The notes below the pieces were generated by a model. The model saw nothing but the letters and a program-made list of their open reading frames with translations, was not told where the DNA came from and did no database searches. The translations under genes and the position numbers were made by a program. Below are positions 1 to 9,047 of a DNA stretch of 64,000 nucleotides, piece after piece. Position 1 is the first letter of the stretch. Every line of letters begins with the position of its first letter. The stretch is from Bacteroidota bacterium (GTDB lineage: Bacteria; Bacteroidota; Bacteroidia; Chitinophagales; Chitinophagaceae): NCBI GenBank assembly GCA_947453145.1, contig CANGFA010000003.1:54330-118329 (forward strand), read 5' to 3'.

Positions 1-656
1 GTCCAATTGTAATGAGAGGTCCTAACGGAAGTGCTGGTCAATTGGGTGCACAACACTCCACAGCTTTTGAAAGTTATTTGGCAAATATCCCAGGAATTAA
101 AGTAGTTTCTCCTTCTAATGGTTATGATGCAAAAGGATTATTAAAGCAAGCGATTCGTTACGAGGAAGATCCTATTATGTTTTTGGAAAGTGAAGTAATG
201 TATGGGGACAAAAGTGATGTACCTGAGGAAGAATATTATATCCCATTAGGATTAGCAGATGTTAAAAAAGTAGGTACAGATGTAACTATCGTTTCTTATA
301 ATAAAATGATGAAAGTGGCTTTAGGCGCTGCAGCCGAATTAGAAAAAGAAGGGATAAGCGCAGAAGTTATTGACTTAAGAACTATACGTCCTTTGGATTG
401 GATGACAGTTTTAACCAGTGTAAAGAAAACAAACCGCTTGGTTATTATCGAAGAACAATGGCCATTTGCTTCTGTTTCATCTGAATTGTCTTACCGTATT
501 CAAAAGGAAGGGTTTGATTATTTAGATGCACCTATTCGTCGTATTACAAGTGCGGATGCACCAATGCACTATGCACCTAATTTAACCGCATTAGCGATAC
601 CTGATATCACAAGATCGGTAAAATTGGTAAAGGAAGTGATGGGACAGTTCAAATAA
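1..656 (+). CDS. pdhB: Pyruvate dehydrogenase E1 component, beta subunit (C-terminal part, 5' truncated by window)
   Basis: The gene enters from the left edge. The frame is open from base 3 and reads P-I-V-M-R-G-P-N-G, the conserved E1-beta stretch, so the ATG at 12 is internal and not the start. About 217 residues remain. They cover the end of the pyrimidine-binding domain (GSAGQLGAQHS) and the transketolase C-terminal domain (DLRTIRPLD, then IIEEQW). With the alpha subunit this protein decarboxylates pyruvate on thiamine diphosphate and passes the acetyl group to lipoyl-E2 in the cytoplasm. A branched-chain 2-oxoacid dehydrogenase beta subunit is the main alternative, but the sequence reads most like PdhB. 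A hairpin terminator follows at 730-757. Confidence 0.9.
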   Translation, partial: PIVMRGPNGSAGQLGAQHSTAFESYLANIPGIKVVSPSNGYDAKGLLKQAIRYEEDPIMFLESEVMYGDKSDVPEEEYYIPLGLADVKKVGTDVTIVSYNKMMKVALGAAAELEKEGISAEVIDLRTIRPLDWMTVLTSVKKTNRLVIIEEQWPFASVSSELSYRIQKEGFDYLDAPIRRITSADAPMHYAPNLTALAIPDITRSVKLVKEVMGQFK

Positions 657-729
657 TAAGCTATATTATCAAATCATCCTCTCAATTCTCCTTTTATACA
701 GTTATTAAGTAATTAACAATCTTTTTTAT

Positions 730-757
730 AAATATCCCTAACAAAGGGATATTTTTG
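730..757 (+). terminator. Rho-independent terminator of pdhB
   Basis: A 9-bp perfect stem (AAATATCCC 730-738, GGGATATTT 746-754) with a 7-base loop runs into a short T tract. It overlaps a second possible stem (CTAACAAA 738-745 with TTTGTTAG 754-761) and the -7 box proposed for lepB. Confidence 0.6.
750..757 (+). promoter_or_regulatory. Bacteroidota-type -7 box for lepB
   Basis: TATTTTTG matches TAnnTTTG and lies 23 bases before the ATG at 781. No clear -33 box is visible. It sits in the 3' arm of the preceding terminator. Confidence 0.4.
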
Positions 758-780
758 TTAGCGTTAAAATAGTAAGAAAT

Positions 781-2292
781 ATGGGTATTGCATTATTGAT
801 AATTTATTGGTTAGGATGGCATTTTGGTATTTATACCTTGTTAAAAAAAGCCGGGGTAGATGCCACCAAAGCCCTTATACCTATTTACAATACTTGGGAG
901 GTAGTTAAGTTGTGTAAAATAAATCCATTTTGGTTTTGGATTCAACTCATTCCCATTGTTGGACAATTTGTAACACTTTGGATTTCGATCATTTTTGTGA
1001 TGCATTTTAAAAAAGTTAATTTCATTCAACATACTTTAACTGTGTTAGTGCCTTTTATTTATTTACCGTATTTAGGTAATTTAAATACTACAAAATGGCA
1101 TGGTCCAGAAGCGCTGGTACATTATCATAAACCAGCTACAAGAGAATGGATTGATGCGGCTGTTTTTGCGGTAGTAGCTGCCACATTAATTCGAACATTT
1201 TTATTCGAAGCCTATGTGATTCCAACAGAAAGTATGGAAAAAACTTTATTGGTAAATGACTTTTTGTTTGTTGATAAATTAACATATGGTGCGCGAATTC
1301 CTCAAACACCTTTGTCTTTTCCTTTTGTGCATAATACGTTGCCGGGTTCCATAACAACCCCTTCTTATGTTCAGTGGATACAGTTAGATTATAAGCGTCT
1401 TCCGAAGTTTAGGGAGGTGAATAGAAACGATGTGGTTGTTTTTAATTTTCCAGCAGGAGATACCATCATTAATTTACCCGACTTTGGAAGTAAGGTTCCC
1501 TACTATGATGTTTTAAGAAGTCCAGAATTTAATGGAGATAGGAATAAACTACAAGCTGAATTTCCCATTTTAGTACATCCAGTAGATAAGACGGACAATT
1601 ATATAAAACGCTGTGTAGGCGTACCTGGTGACTTAATTCAAGTAAAAAATAGTCAGCTTTGGGTTAATGGAAGTCCTGCTTTTGTTGCAAATAATGCACA
1701 AACAGAATATATCGTTGTAACCAATGGAAAGTCTATACCCGAAGAATACATTCAAGACAGTTTAGGGATTAATAGTACCGAAGCCAATGCCGATTTTCAA
1801 TTGGTTCCTGAAACACCCAATACTTTCTTAATTAATATGACGGCAAGTGCGGCGAATAATCTTAAAAAATTACCCTTTATAAAGTCAGTAAATTATTATG
1901 TAGAAAATAGAGTTGGAATTACCTTCCCAAATGATATTGTACATTTTCCATGGACGATGGATAATTTTGGTGCAATAAGAATCCCTAAAAAAGGAGATGT
2001 GATTGCTATTAATGACAGTACCATTGAATTATATAGACGTTTAATTTGTACTTATGAGCATAATAGTTTAAAAAAAGTGAAAGATCAATATGTTTTAAAT
2101 GGTAATGTAACTGCTAATTATACGGTAAAGCAAAATTATTATTGGATGATGGGGGATAATCGCCATCGCAGTCAGGATAGTCGTTTTTGGGGCTTTGTTC
2201 CAGAGACGCATATTGTGGGAAGAGCTGCATTAATATGGTTTAGTTACAGTAAGTCCATAAGATGGAATAGAATATTCAGTCTTATTAAATAA
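781..2292 (+). CDS. lepB: Signal peptidase I with N-terminal DUF5684-like membrane region
   Basis: This is a 503-residue inner-membrane serine protease that removes signal peptides from exported proteins. The first ~115 residues hold several hydrophobic segments and an IPIYNTWEVVKLCK-type motif resembling DUF5684. A further transmembrane segment follows (~120-140). The S26 boxes come next: VIPTESMEKTL with the nucleophile Ser near residue 151, YIKRCVGVPGD with the general-base Lys near 276, and GDNRHRSQDSR near 458. The protein is much longer than the ~320-residue E. coli enzyme because of the N-terminal region and a large insert between the lysine box and the last box, as is common in this phylum. 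The gene is followed after five bases by cdd, probably co-transcribed. Confidence 0.92.
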   Translation: MGIALLIIYWLGWHFGIYTLLKKAGVDATKALIPIYNTWEVVKLCKINPFWFWIQLIPIVGQFVTLWISIIFVMHFKKVNFIQHTLTVLVPFIYLPYLGNLNTTKWHGPEALVHYHKPATREWIDAAVFAVVAATLIRTFLFEAYVIPTESMEKTLLVNDFLFVDKLTYGARIPQTPLSFPFVHNTLPGSITTPSYVQWIQLDYKRLPKFREVNRNDVVVFNFPAGDTIINLPDFGSKVPYYDVLRSPEFNGDRNKLQAEFPILVHPVDKTDNYIKRCVGVPGDLIQVKNSQLWVNGSPAFVANNAQTEYIVVTNGKSIPEEYIQDSLGINSTEANADFQLVPETPNTFLINMTASAANNLKKLPFIKSVNYYVENRVGITFPNDIVHFPWTMDNFGAIRIPKKGDVIAINDSTIELYRRLICTYEHNSLKKVKDQYVLNGNVTANYTVKQNYYWMMGDNRHRSQDSRFWGFVPETHIVGRAALIWFSYSKSIRWNRIFSLIK

Positions 2293-2297
2293 ATATC

Positions 2298-2780
2298 ATG
2301 CACCAAAAATTTGAATTCCAATACCAGCAATTTCAAGAAAGCACAGCTTTAGAAACAACGGATCAGGAATTATTAGAAGCGGCAAGGAAGGCTACTGAAA
2401 ATGCCTATGCGCCCTATTCTAATTTTTGGGTAGGTGCTGCTGCTAGATTATCTAATAATCAAATTATTATTGGGGCTAATCAGGAGAGTGCAAGTTACCC
2501 GGTTGGTGTTTGTGCCGAGAGAGCTTTGTTAAATAGCGTCGGTAGTCAATTTCCAAAACTTTCAATCATTTCTATGGCCATTAGTTATCATCCCGTTGGC
2601 AAGGATTCTAAGGAGCCCATTTCGCCTTGTGGAATGTGTAGACAATCATTACTTGATTTTGAAAATAGATATGCTGCCCCTATAAAAATAATTTTAGCAG
2701 GTTTGCAAGGCCCCGTGATGATTATTGATTCTGCCAGTTATTTATTGCCTTTTGGATTTGACGGAAAAATCCTAAAATAA
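2298..2780 (+). CDS. cdd: Cytidine deaminase
   Basis: This 160-residue enzyme deaminates cytidine and deoxycytidine to uridine and deoxyuridine in pyrimidine salvage. The zinc site is visible: CAERAL around residue 72 supplies one Cys and the catalytic Glu, and PCGMCRQ around residue 110 supplies the other two Cys. The NAYAPYSNFWVGAA substrate-binding stretch precedes them. Length fits the short homotetrameric class, with a slightly extended N-terminus. It starts five bases after lepB, so the two probably share a transcript. Its last nine bases overlap the convergent ogt gene. Confidence 0.93.
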   Translation: MHQKFEFQYQQFQESTALETTDQELLEAARKATENAYAPYSNFWVGAAARLSNNQIIIGANQESASYPVGVCAERALLNSVGSQFPKLSIISMAISYHPVGKDSKEPISPCGMCRQSLLDFENRYAAPIKIILAGLQGPVMIIDSASYLLPFGFDGKILK

Positions 2781-3275
2781 GGTTTGAACACCATGTTCCA
2801 ATCTAAATTCATGTTGTAAAAGCCAACGTTTTCGGGCTTTTCCCCAAGCATAACCTACTAAAGATTGATCGGTACCTATTATTCTATGACATGGAATAAT
2901 TATGGCTATTTTGTTTTTAGCATTTGCGGAGGCAGCTGCTCTAATTACTTTTGGATCGCCTAATTTTTTCGCAAGATCGGCGTAACTCATTGTTTTTCCA
3001 AAAGGAAGTTCATATAATTCTTTCCAAACTCTTTGTTGAAAATCTGTACCTTCTTGGTTAATAGGAATTGTAAATTCTTTTCTTTTACCTGCAAAATATT
3101 CTATTAATTCATCCACGCAATTATGAATGATTGCTGGAGTATTTTCCTCAAAGAATAAAGTATCAATTAAAGTATCCTCATCAACAAAAACCAATTCATT
3201 GATGCAATTTTCGTCGGCGGTAATTTTTATTTTGCCAATAGGACTGTGGTAAATATGTTGTATTAGGGTTTCCAT
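2772..3275 (-). CDS. ogt: Methylated-DNA--protein-cysteine methyltransferase
   Basis: This 167-residue suicide repair protein moves the methyl group from O6-methylguanine to its own cysteine. The active-site motif IIPCHRIIG is present with Cys at residue 129. The helix-turn-helix DNA-binding stretch (SYADLAKKLGDPKVIRAA) precedes it. I chose the ATG at 3275 because it gives the usual METLIQHIYHSPIG beginning and overlaps the upstream stop codon in a TAATG arrangement, typical of translational coupling. A longer reading from 3347 would run into the upstream gene. It is co-transcribed with the SirB1-like gene and has no Ada-type regulatory domain. Confidence 0.92.
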   Translation of the reverse strand: METLIQHIYHSPIGKIKITADENCINELVFVDEDTLIDTLFFEENTPAIIHNCVDELIEYFAGKRKEFTIPINQEGTDFQQRVWKELYELPFGKTMSYADLAKKLGDPKVIRAAASANAKNKIAIIIPCHRIIGTDQSLVGYAWGKARKRWLLQHEFRLEHGVQTLF

Positions 3276-4147
3276 TAGTCTTCTAACAAATTTGCAATAG
3301 CTGTCAAGTCCTTTTGTTTGAATTGTAAAGTTGGGCTGGTAAAACATTTTGCTAATTCAAGAATATGTTTTTTTATGATTCGAACATTGGAAAGTTGTTT
3401 GTAATAATAGTTCTTTGGTTCAATATTTGATCTTGTAAAATATTGATCTAAGTCTTTTTGAGAAAAAGGATGACCAGTTGTACCTTCCACATAAAACTGG
3501 ATATATTCTTGTGGGTGCGGATAGTTCTCGGTAGGATCCCAGTCCGGTGTATAAAAAGCAACAATACATTGTTTTGGGATATTAATAAAAGAAGCTTGTA
3601 TTTCTAATTGTTGACAAAGTTCTGCATATAATAGGGTGTTTGCAAATGCATTACCAGTTTTAGATTGGAGCGGTGCTGATATTAAAAACTCTTCTGGTTT
3701 TTCATAATTCACCTCCACGCCTTTAATTTGGTAATAGTTAAACAATATATTACGAAGTACATTGGCTTGTTCTAATGGCGTTAAATAATTGTTTAACTCG
3801 AGCCAAATATTGCGTCTAATTTTCTCCATTTGATGCCTAAGTGTATCCAATTGGAGTTCGGGAAATTGAAATTTAGTTACTAATAATGCACCCTCAAATA
3901 AGGAAGGATCTGGCTTTGATTTCCATTCAATAAATGCATCTTTTAAGTCCTGTAATCTTAACTTATAAATCATTAATTCAATACGCTCTAAAGTGGCTTC
4001 GTCTAAAGTGTTTTCCCATAAGTTTTCTAGGTCGGGAATAATTGGACTTCCATAAACGAGTATTCTATTTTGAATGGTATTAAAGACTTCCTCGTCCGGG
4101 TCATCTATTAATGTAAAAAGTGCTTTTATTTCTTTCTCGTTCACCAT
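3275..4147 (-). CDS. SirB1-like / transglutaminase-like superfamily protein
   Basis: A 290-residue cytoplasmic protein with no signal peptide. The first ~100 residues are helical and HEAT-like (IDDPDEEVFNTIQNRI). A transglutaminase-like core follows: EQANVLRNILFNYYQIKG, then a SKTGNAFANTLLYAELCQQL segment that aligns with the SirB1 family, where a catalytic Cys would normally lie. Here that position appears to be Gly/Asn, so an active transglutaminase or protease is doubtful. It shares a TAATG junction with ogt. Its function is unknown; family membership is inferred by eye. Confidence 0.7.
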   Translation of the reverse strand: MVNEKEIKALFTLIDDPDEEVFNTIQNRILVYGSPIIPDLENLWENTLDEATLERIELMIYKLRLQDLKDAFIEWKSKPDPSLFEGALLVTKFQFPELQLDTLRHQMEKIRRNIWLELNNYLTPLEQANVLRNILFNYYQIKGVEVNYEKPEEFLISAPLQSKTGNAFANTLLYAELCQQLEIQASFINIPKQCIVAFYTPDWDPTENYPHPQEYIQFYVEGTTGHPFSQKDLDQYFTRSNIEPKNYYYKQLSNVRIIKKHILELAKCFTSPTLQFKQKDLTAIANLLED

Positions 4148-4320
4148 TGGGGATTGCTTGAATTTAGAATACCCAAATCAACAGCTTTTTTCTCAGATAG
4201 CGGCACATTAGTTATCCCATCATTGTGGATATAAATTGCATTGATTAATATAATAAAAATGAATATTCTTCGTTTAGCCTAATTACTTGAAAATTAATAG
4301 ACTAAATACGCTTAAAAGGT

Positions 4321-4328
4321 TATCTTTA
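4321..4328 (+). promoter_or_regulatory. -7 box for the desaturase gene
   Basis: TATCTTTA is one base off TAnnTTTG and lies 17 bases before the ATG at 4346. No -33 box was found at the right distance. Confidence 0.35.
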
Positions 4329-4345
4329 GGTATCATATTATACCT

Positions 4346-5437
4346 ATGCAAACTCAAACAATTGCGACGCCAAAATTTCCTGTAAAGACCAATTCCTTAC
4401 ATACCGAGTTAAAAAGAAGAGTAAAGGAATATTTAGACAATCATGATATAAAATCCACTGGTAATTATAAATTATTTTCTAAGGCAATTCTTTTAATGTC
4501 CCTGCTTTTTATTACGTATGTTCACTTGGTATTTTATACACCACCTACTTTTTGGGCGATTCTAGAGTCTGTTTTTTTTGGGGGTTTAATTGCAGCTATT
4601 GGATTTAATGTAATGCACGATGGAAGTCATGGTAGCTTTAGTAAGTATGCATGGTTAAATAAATTGGCATCCTCTTCTATTAGTGTTTTAGGAGCTAGTC
4701 GTTTTATGTGGGGTATGAAGCATGTCACAATACACCATACCTATACGAATATAGATGGGGTAGATGATGATATTGAAGTAGGTGTTTTTATGCGCATGGC
4801 ACCCACTCAAAAATATTTAGGTATGCATCGCTTTCAACATATTTATTTCTGGTTCTTATACATGTTGTTATACATATTCTGGATTTTCTTTGCCGATTAT
4901 AAAAAGTATTTCTCTAAGAAAATAGGTTCTATTACGCTAAGTAATATGACAATAATGGAGCATATTGAGTTTTGGGCTGTTAAAGTATACCATGTTGCCG
5001 CTTTCGTAATTGCCCCTATTTATATGGTTGGCTGGGTAAGTTGGCTAGTTGGTTTTTTAGTTGCTACTTTATTCGCTGGCTTTATATTAAGTATTGTATT
5101 TCAGTTAGCACATACAGTCGAGGATACCAGTTTCCCTTTAGCGATACAACCAGATAATAAAATGCCGGATGAATTTGCAGCGCATCAAATATTAACTACA
5201 GCTAATTTTGCCACTAGAAATAAATTGGTAAGTTGGTTAGTAGGCGGATTGAATTTTCAAATTGAGCATCATTTATTCCCTAAAGTATCTCATGTGCATT
5301 ATCCAGCGATTTCAAAAATTGTAAAAGAGGCCTGCGCCGATTTTAAATTAAATTATATTGAATATCCTACTGTGTTAAGTGCAATTAAAGCACACTTTAA
5401 TTACATCAAATTAATGAGTAAGCCCTCTGTAGCTTAA
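4346..5437 (+). CDS. Membrane acyl-CoA / fatty acid desaturase
   Basis: A 363-residue integral membrane di-iron enzyme that introduces a double bond into a fatty acyl chain. The three histidine boxes are present: HDGSHGS near residue 91, HHTYTN near 130 and QIEHHLF near 305. The Q-x-x-HH form of the third box is typical of the linoleoyl-CoA/front-end-like branch (FADS/DesA3-like) and not of plain delta-9 stearoyl desaturases. Hydrophobic pairs lie at ~48-85 and ~170-250. There is no cytochrome b5 domain, so a separate electron donor is needed; the ferredoxin at 9048 is one possible but unproven partner. It is a single gene ended by a strong bidirectional terminator. The regiospecificity cannot be told from sequence. 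Confidence 0.88.
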   Translation: MQTQTIATPKFPVKTNSLHTELKRRVKEYLDNHDIKSTGNYKLFSKAILLMSLLFITYVHLVFYTPPTFWAILESVFFGGLIAAIGFNVMHDGSHGSFSKYAWLNKLASSSISVLGASRFMWGMKHVTIHHTYTNIDGVDDDIEVGVFMRMAPTQKYLGMHRFQHIYFWFLYMLLYIFWIFFADYKKYFSKKIGSITLSNMTIMEHIEFWAVKVYHVAAFVIAPIYMVGWVSWLVGFLVATLFAGFILSIVFQLAHTVEDTSFPLAIQPDNKMPDEFAAHQILTTANFATRNKLVSWLVGGLNFQIEHHLFPKVSHVHYPAISKIVKEACADFKLNYIEYPTVLSAIKAHFNYIKLMSKPSVA

Positions 5438-5463
5438 CACTTCTATTTAGATAAAAAGTTTCC

Positions 5464-5507
5464 TATAAAAAAAGGGATGCACCATACGGCGCATCCCTTT
5501 TTTTATA
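5464..5507. terminator. Bidirectional terminator between desaturase and topA
   Basis: A long inverted repeat (core GGGATGC 5474-5480 and GCATCCC 5491-5497, flanked by seven A and seven T and by TATA on both sides) serves both convergent genes. Confidence 0.9.
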
Positions 5508-5536
5508 GTTCTTTTGGAATATTTTTTATCTTTCTT

Positions 5537-7903
5537 TTAGGATGCTTTCTTTTTTCTTGCTGTTTTGCGGGGAGGATTCTTTTTTAATTCTTCAATGATT
5601 TCTTTTACTTCCTCAATAGTTAAAGCTTCTACTTTTTCTTGTTGTTCTTTTGTTAATTTAAAATTGCGTAATCCCTGTTTAATATATGGGCCATAAGGAC
5701 CTCTTAATAATTGAATCTTTTCTTTTTCAAATACTTTAATGGTCCGCTCGTCTTTTGCTTTACGTTTTTCTGCAATCATTGGAGCAAGTTCCTCGAGGCT
5801 TACAGTGTAAGGGTCCATTTCCTTATTAAGGGAGTAGAACTTCTTGTCATGAGCCGCGTAGGGCCCAAAACGACCAATATTTACGGTTACTTCGCCTTCT
5901 TCAAATAAACCAAGGGTTCTTGGCAACTTAAATAGTTCCATTGCTTCCTCAAAACTAATAGTCTCAATACTTTGAGAGGCTTTTAATTTTGCGAATTTTG
6001 GTTTCTCTTCCTCGTCTTGGTGACCAATTTGAACCATTGGCCCATAACGGCCCATTCTTGCTATTACTTTTTTACCACTCACTGGATCAAAGCCTAATTC
6101 TCTTTCTCCTTTAGCGCGTTCTGCATTTTCTAAAGTATGTTCGATGGTTTCGTGGAAGGGGTTGTAAAACTCCTCCAACATTTTACTCCATTTTAATTTG
6201 CCTAATGCAATTTCATCAAACTCGCCTTCAATTTTAGCCGTAAAGCCAAAATCCATTACTTTAGGAAAGTTTAATTTTAAAAAGTCGGTTACGACTAATC
6301 CTAAATCGGTAGGAGAGAGTTTATTTTTCTCCGCACCGGTAATTTCAGAAGCTTGCTCCGTAGTAATTTCATCTTTATTATTCAAGGACAAAATTTGATA
6401 TACTCTTTTGATACCTTCTTTTTCTTTTTTCTCTACATAATTACGCTTCATAATGGTCGTAATAGTAGGTGCATAAGTAGAAGGGCGTCCAATACCCAAT
6501 TCCTCTAATTTTTTTACCAAACTTGCTTCGGTAAATCTGGAAGCAGGACGACTAAAGCGCTCTAAGCCAGTCATGCTTAAAAAATCCAATACCTGGCCTT
6601 TGGTTAAAGGCGGAAGTAACTTTTCTTCACCATCGGACGCAAATGCGTCCTCTTCTTCCACTTCATCGTCATCTTTACCTTCTAAATATACTTTTAAGAA
6701 ACCATCAAATTTCATCACTTCACCACTCGCTGTTAAAGTTTCTTTATTGGTAGAGATTTCAATTTTTGCTGTGGTCTTTTCAAATTGCGCATCACTCATT
6801 TGTGAAGCAATTGTTCGTTTCCAAATTAATTCATATAAACGATTGGTGTCTGCATCATCTACCTTAGACTCATTCATGTAAGAAGGTCTAATAGCTTCGT
6901 GTGCTTCCTGTGCACTCTCATTTTTATTTTTAAACTTTCTAGGTTGATAATAGTTGGCCCCAAAGCTTGAATTAATTTCTGCTTTAATAGCTTCCACTGC
7001 CGTCTCACTCAAACTAATACTGTCCGTTCTCATGTAAGTGATTTTACCACTTTCATATAATTTTTGAGCTAGCAACATGGTTTTACTCACACTGTATCCT
7101 AATTTCCTAGAAGCTTCTTGTTGTAAGGTAGAAGTAGTGAAAGGTGCAGATGGCGTACGTTTCCCGTCTTTAACCGTTACGTCCTTAACAGTATAATTGG
7201 CACCCTTACATTCATTTAAGAATTTTTCAGCGGCACCAGCAGTGGTTAATTTTTGTGGACCTTCTGCTTTAAATTTTACTTTCTTTTTATTAATATCTAA
7301 AGCAGAGAATAAAGCACTTACTTTAAATACACTCTCTGGAATAAATTGGTTTATTTCTCTTTCTCTTTCTGCAATTAATCTAACAGCAACACTTTGTACA
7401 CGACCGGCACTTAAACTTCTTTGCATGCCAATTTTTCTCCATAAAACAGGGCTTAATTCAAAACCCACAATTCTATCTAAAATTCTTCTTGCTTGTTGAG
7501 CATCTACCAAATCCATATTAATTAAACGTGGATTTTCAACTGCCTTTTTAATAGCAGGTGCAGTAATTTCATGGAATACAATACGCTTTGTTTTCTTAGG
7601 ATCTAAGCCTAAAACTTCCGCTAAATGCCAGCTAATACTTTCTCCTTCGCGGTCCTCATCCGATGCGAGCCAAACTTCCTTGGCCTTTTTGGTCATGGAT
7701 TTTAATTCTTTAACCACTTTTTCTTTTTCAGCAGAAACGGTATATCTAGGAGCAAACTTATTTTTTAAGTCTATCCCCATATCGTTTTTCTCTAAATCAC
7801 GAATATGACCATAACAACTTCTCACTTCAAACTCTTCACCCAAGATTTTCTCAATGGTCTTAGCCTTTGCAGGCGACTCAACGATTAGTAAGTTTTTTGA
7901 CAT
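5537..7903 (-). CDS. topA: DNA topoisomerase I (type IA)
   Basis: A 788-residue enzyme that relaxes negative supercoils through a 5'-phosphotyrosine intermediate. It begins with the TOPRIM domain (LLIVESPAKAKTIEKIL; acidic triad in ASDEDREGE). The catalytic ITYMRTDS motif carries the Tyr near residue 287. The C-terminus lacks the Cys4 zinc fingers of E. coli TopA. Instead it carries repeated glycine-rich modules (GRYGPMVQIG, GRFGPYAAH, GPYGPYIKQG) and ends in a Lys/Arg-rich tail (PPRKTARKKKAS), the form usual in this phylum. I took the ATG at 7903 over an in-frame TTG at 7912, because it directly precedes the conserved SKNLLIVESPAKAK. AGGAG lies about 12 bases upstream. Confidence 0.96.
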   Translation of the reverse strand: MSKNLLIVESPAKAKTIEKILGEEFEVRSCYGHIRDLEKNDMGIDLKNKFAPRYTVSAEKEKVVKELKSMTKKAKEVWLASDEDREGESISWHLAEVLGLDPKKTKRIVFHEITAPAIKKAVENPRLINMDLVDAQQARRILDRIVGFELSPVLWRKIGMQRSLSAGRVQSVAVRLIAEREREINQFIPESVFKVSALFSALDINKKKVKFKAEGPQKLTTAGAAEKFLNECKGANYTVKDVTVKDGKRTPSAPFTTSTLQQEASRKLGYSVSKTMLLAQKLYESGKITYMRTDSISLSETAVEAIKAEINSSFGANYYQPRKFKNKNESAQEAHEAIRPSYMNESKVDDADTNRLYELIWKRTIASQMSDAQFEKTTAKIEISTNKETLTASGEVMKFDGFLKVYLEGKDDDEVEEEDAFASDGEEKLLPPLTKGQVLDFLSMTGLERFSRPASRFTEASLVKKLEELGIGRPSTYAPTITTIMKRNYVEKKEKEGIKRVYQILSLNNKDEITTEQASEITGAEKNKLSPTDLGLVVTDFLKLNFPKVMDFGFTAKIEGEFDEIALGKLKWSKMLEEFYNPFHETIEHTLENAERAKGERELGFDPVSGKKVIARMGRYGPMVQIGHQDEEEKPKFAKLKASQSIETISFEEAMELFKLPRTLGLFEEGEVTVNIGRFGPYAAHDKKFYSLNKEMDPYTVSLEELAPMIAEKRKAKDERTIKVFEKEKIQLLRGPYGPYIKQGLRNFKLTKEQQEKVEALTIEEVKEIIEELKKNPPRKTARKKKAS

Positions 7904-8046
7904 AGTAGTCAACCGCTCCTTCGGGATTTTTATATTGAAAATCAGCTTATTATGAAAAATGTCCTAAGCGCCTTAATAGTGCCCAAGTCTATTTCTCGTG
8001 ATGCAATATTATAGTATTAGACTTAAAAAATAAAAATCATCTGTAT

Positions 8047-8922
8047 TTAGGCGCTTAAAAAAGACACAATTTGCTCCACTATTTCGGGCGTTTTGTATAC
8101 TTTATTGTGCCCTAATTCTTTGGTAATCAAGAATTTAATATTTTCTGGTGCAGTTGCTCTAAATTTTTCTAAATCTTTTATAGGACAAACCCGATCCCCT
8201 TGGTCATGCACCCATAGTACTTGACCCTTATAATTTTCTAAAGCACGATCCGCCTCAAAATAGGTGATAGGTAAAGGGGTTAGTTTGATTAAATTGGCAA
8301 AAAAGCCTTCTCTCACTGTCTCTGACAAGTGCATCATGTTAAAATAACTTTCAAGGCTTGTGGTGGTTTTAGTAGCAGGTGCAATGAGTACAAACTTATG
8401 GGCTTCTTGATTGGGCATGCTTTCTGCTACCAACGCCAATGTAAGACCTCCCAAAGAATGACCCATAAAATGGTCAATAGGGCCACAAACTTTAATAATA
8501 TTTTCAACAGCGTCTTTGTAAACAGCGGCATTTATATATTTCCCTTCACTTTGGCCATGTGCAGGAGCATCGAATCCCAAAATTCTAAATCCATTTTTTA
8601 ATAGGGGCTGAATATATTGGTCGAATTTGTAAAAATAACTAGCATATCCATGACAAATTAATACTGTTTTGCCATTGGGCTTCTTGGGTTTCCACTCATA
8701 TCCTTTTATAGTAGTGCCTCCGGTTACCTGAATCGCAATCTTGGTTGCTTGATGGAAGATAGCGGGGGCCTTGGTTTTTTTATACTTAGGATAGGGGGTG
8801 CAAAATAAATTAAATGCGAGTTTGCCTGCAACTGACGGGGAAAGTTTTCCAATGGTCTTAAATTTAGTCCTTAAATATTGTAGATACATTCTTTCCGAAA
8901 AGCCCATTTTTGCCATATGCAC
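8047..8922 (-). CDS. Alpha/beta hydrolase (serine hydrolase)
   Basis: A 291-residue alpha/beta-fold hydrolase. The nucleophile elbow GHSLGG is clear. The oxyanion region is LICHGYASY, with the conserved G-F-D-A-P-A-H-G-x-S strand before the elbow. A C-terminal VHDQGDRVCP segment offers the acid and ELGHNKVY offers the catalytic His, so the triad looks complete. It resembles lysophospholipase/esterase-type proteins, but the substrate cannot be inferred. There is no signal peptide. It is transcribed away from the ferredoxin gene, and the two promoters are close together in the shared gap. Confidence 0.85.
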   Translation of the reverse strand: MHMAKMGFSERMYLQYLRTKFKTIGKLSPSVAGKLAFNLFCTPYPKYKKTKAPAIFHQATKIAIQVTGGTTIKGYEWKPKKPNGKTVLICHGYASYFYKFDQYIQPLLKNGFRILGFDAPAHGQSEGKYINAAVYKDAVENIIKVCGPIDHFMGHSLGGLTLALVAESMPNQEAHKFVLIAPATKTTTSLESYFNMMHLSETVREGFFANLIKLTPLPITYFEADRALENYKGQVLWVHDQGDRVCPIKDLEKFRATAPENIKFLITKELGHNKVYKTPEIVEQIVSFLSA

Positions 8923-8933
8923 GTATTTGGCAG

Positions 8934-8941
8934 CAAAGATA
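8934..8941 (-). promoter_or_regulatory. -7 box for the alpha/beta hydrolase gene
   Basis: On the minus strand this reads TATCTTTG, a full TAnnTTTG match, ending 11 bases before the ATG at 8922. No -33 box is obvious. Confidence 0.5.
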
Positions 8942-8995
8942 GTACGTGGTCTGCTGCGGTCTTTGATTTTTTTTGTATTTCGACAACAAAAAGCC

Positions 8996-9025
8996 TTGAT
9001 TCAAGAAGGTTTAAAGCTATTTTTG
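8996..9025 (+). promoter_or_regulatory. Promoter of the ferredoxin gene
   Basis: TTG (8996-8998), 19 bases, then TATTTTTG (9018-9025) match both halves of the Bacteroidota housekeeping promoter. The ATG follows 22 bases later. Confidence 0.65.
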
Positions 9026-9047
9026 CAAAAACACATTAGCTATTATT

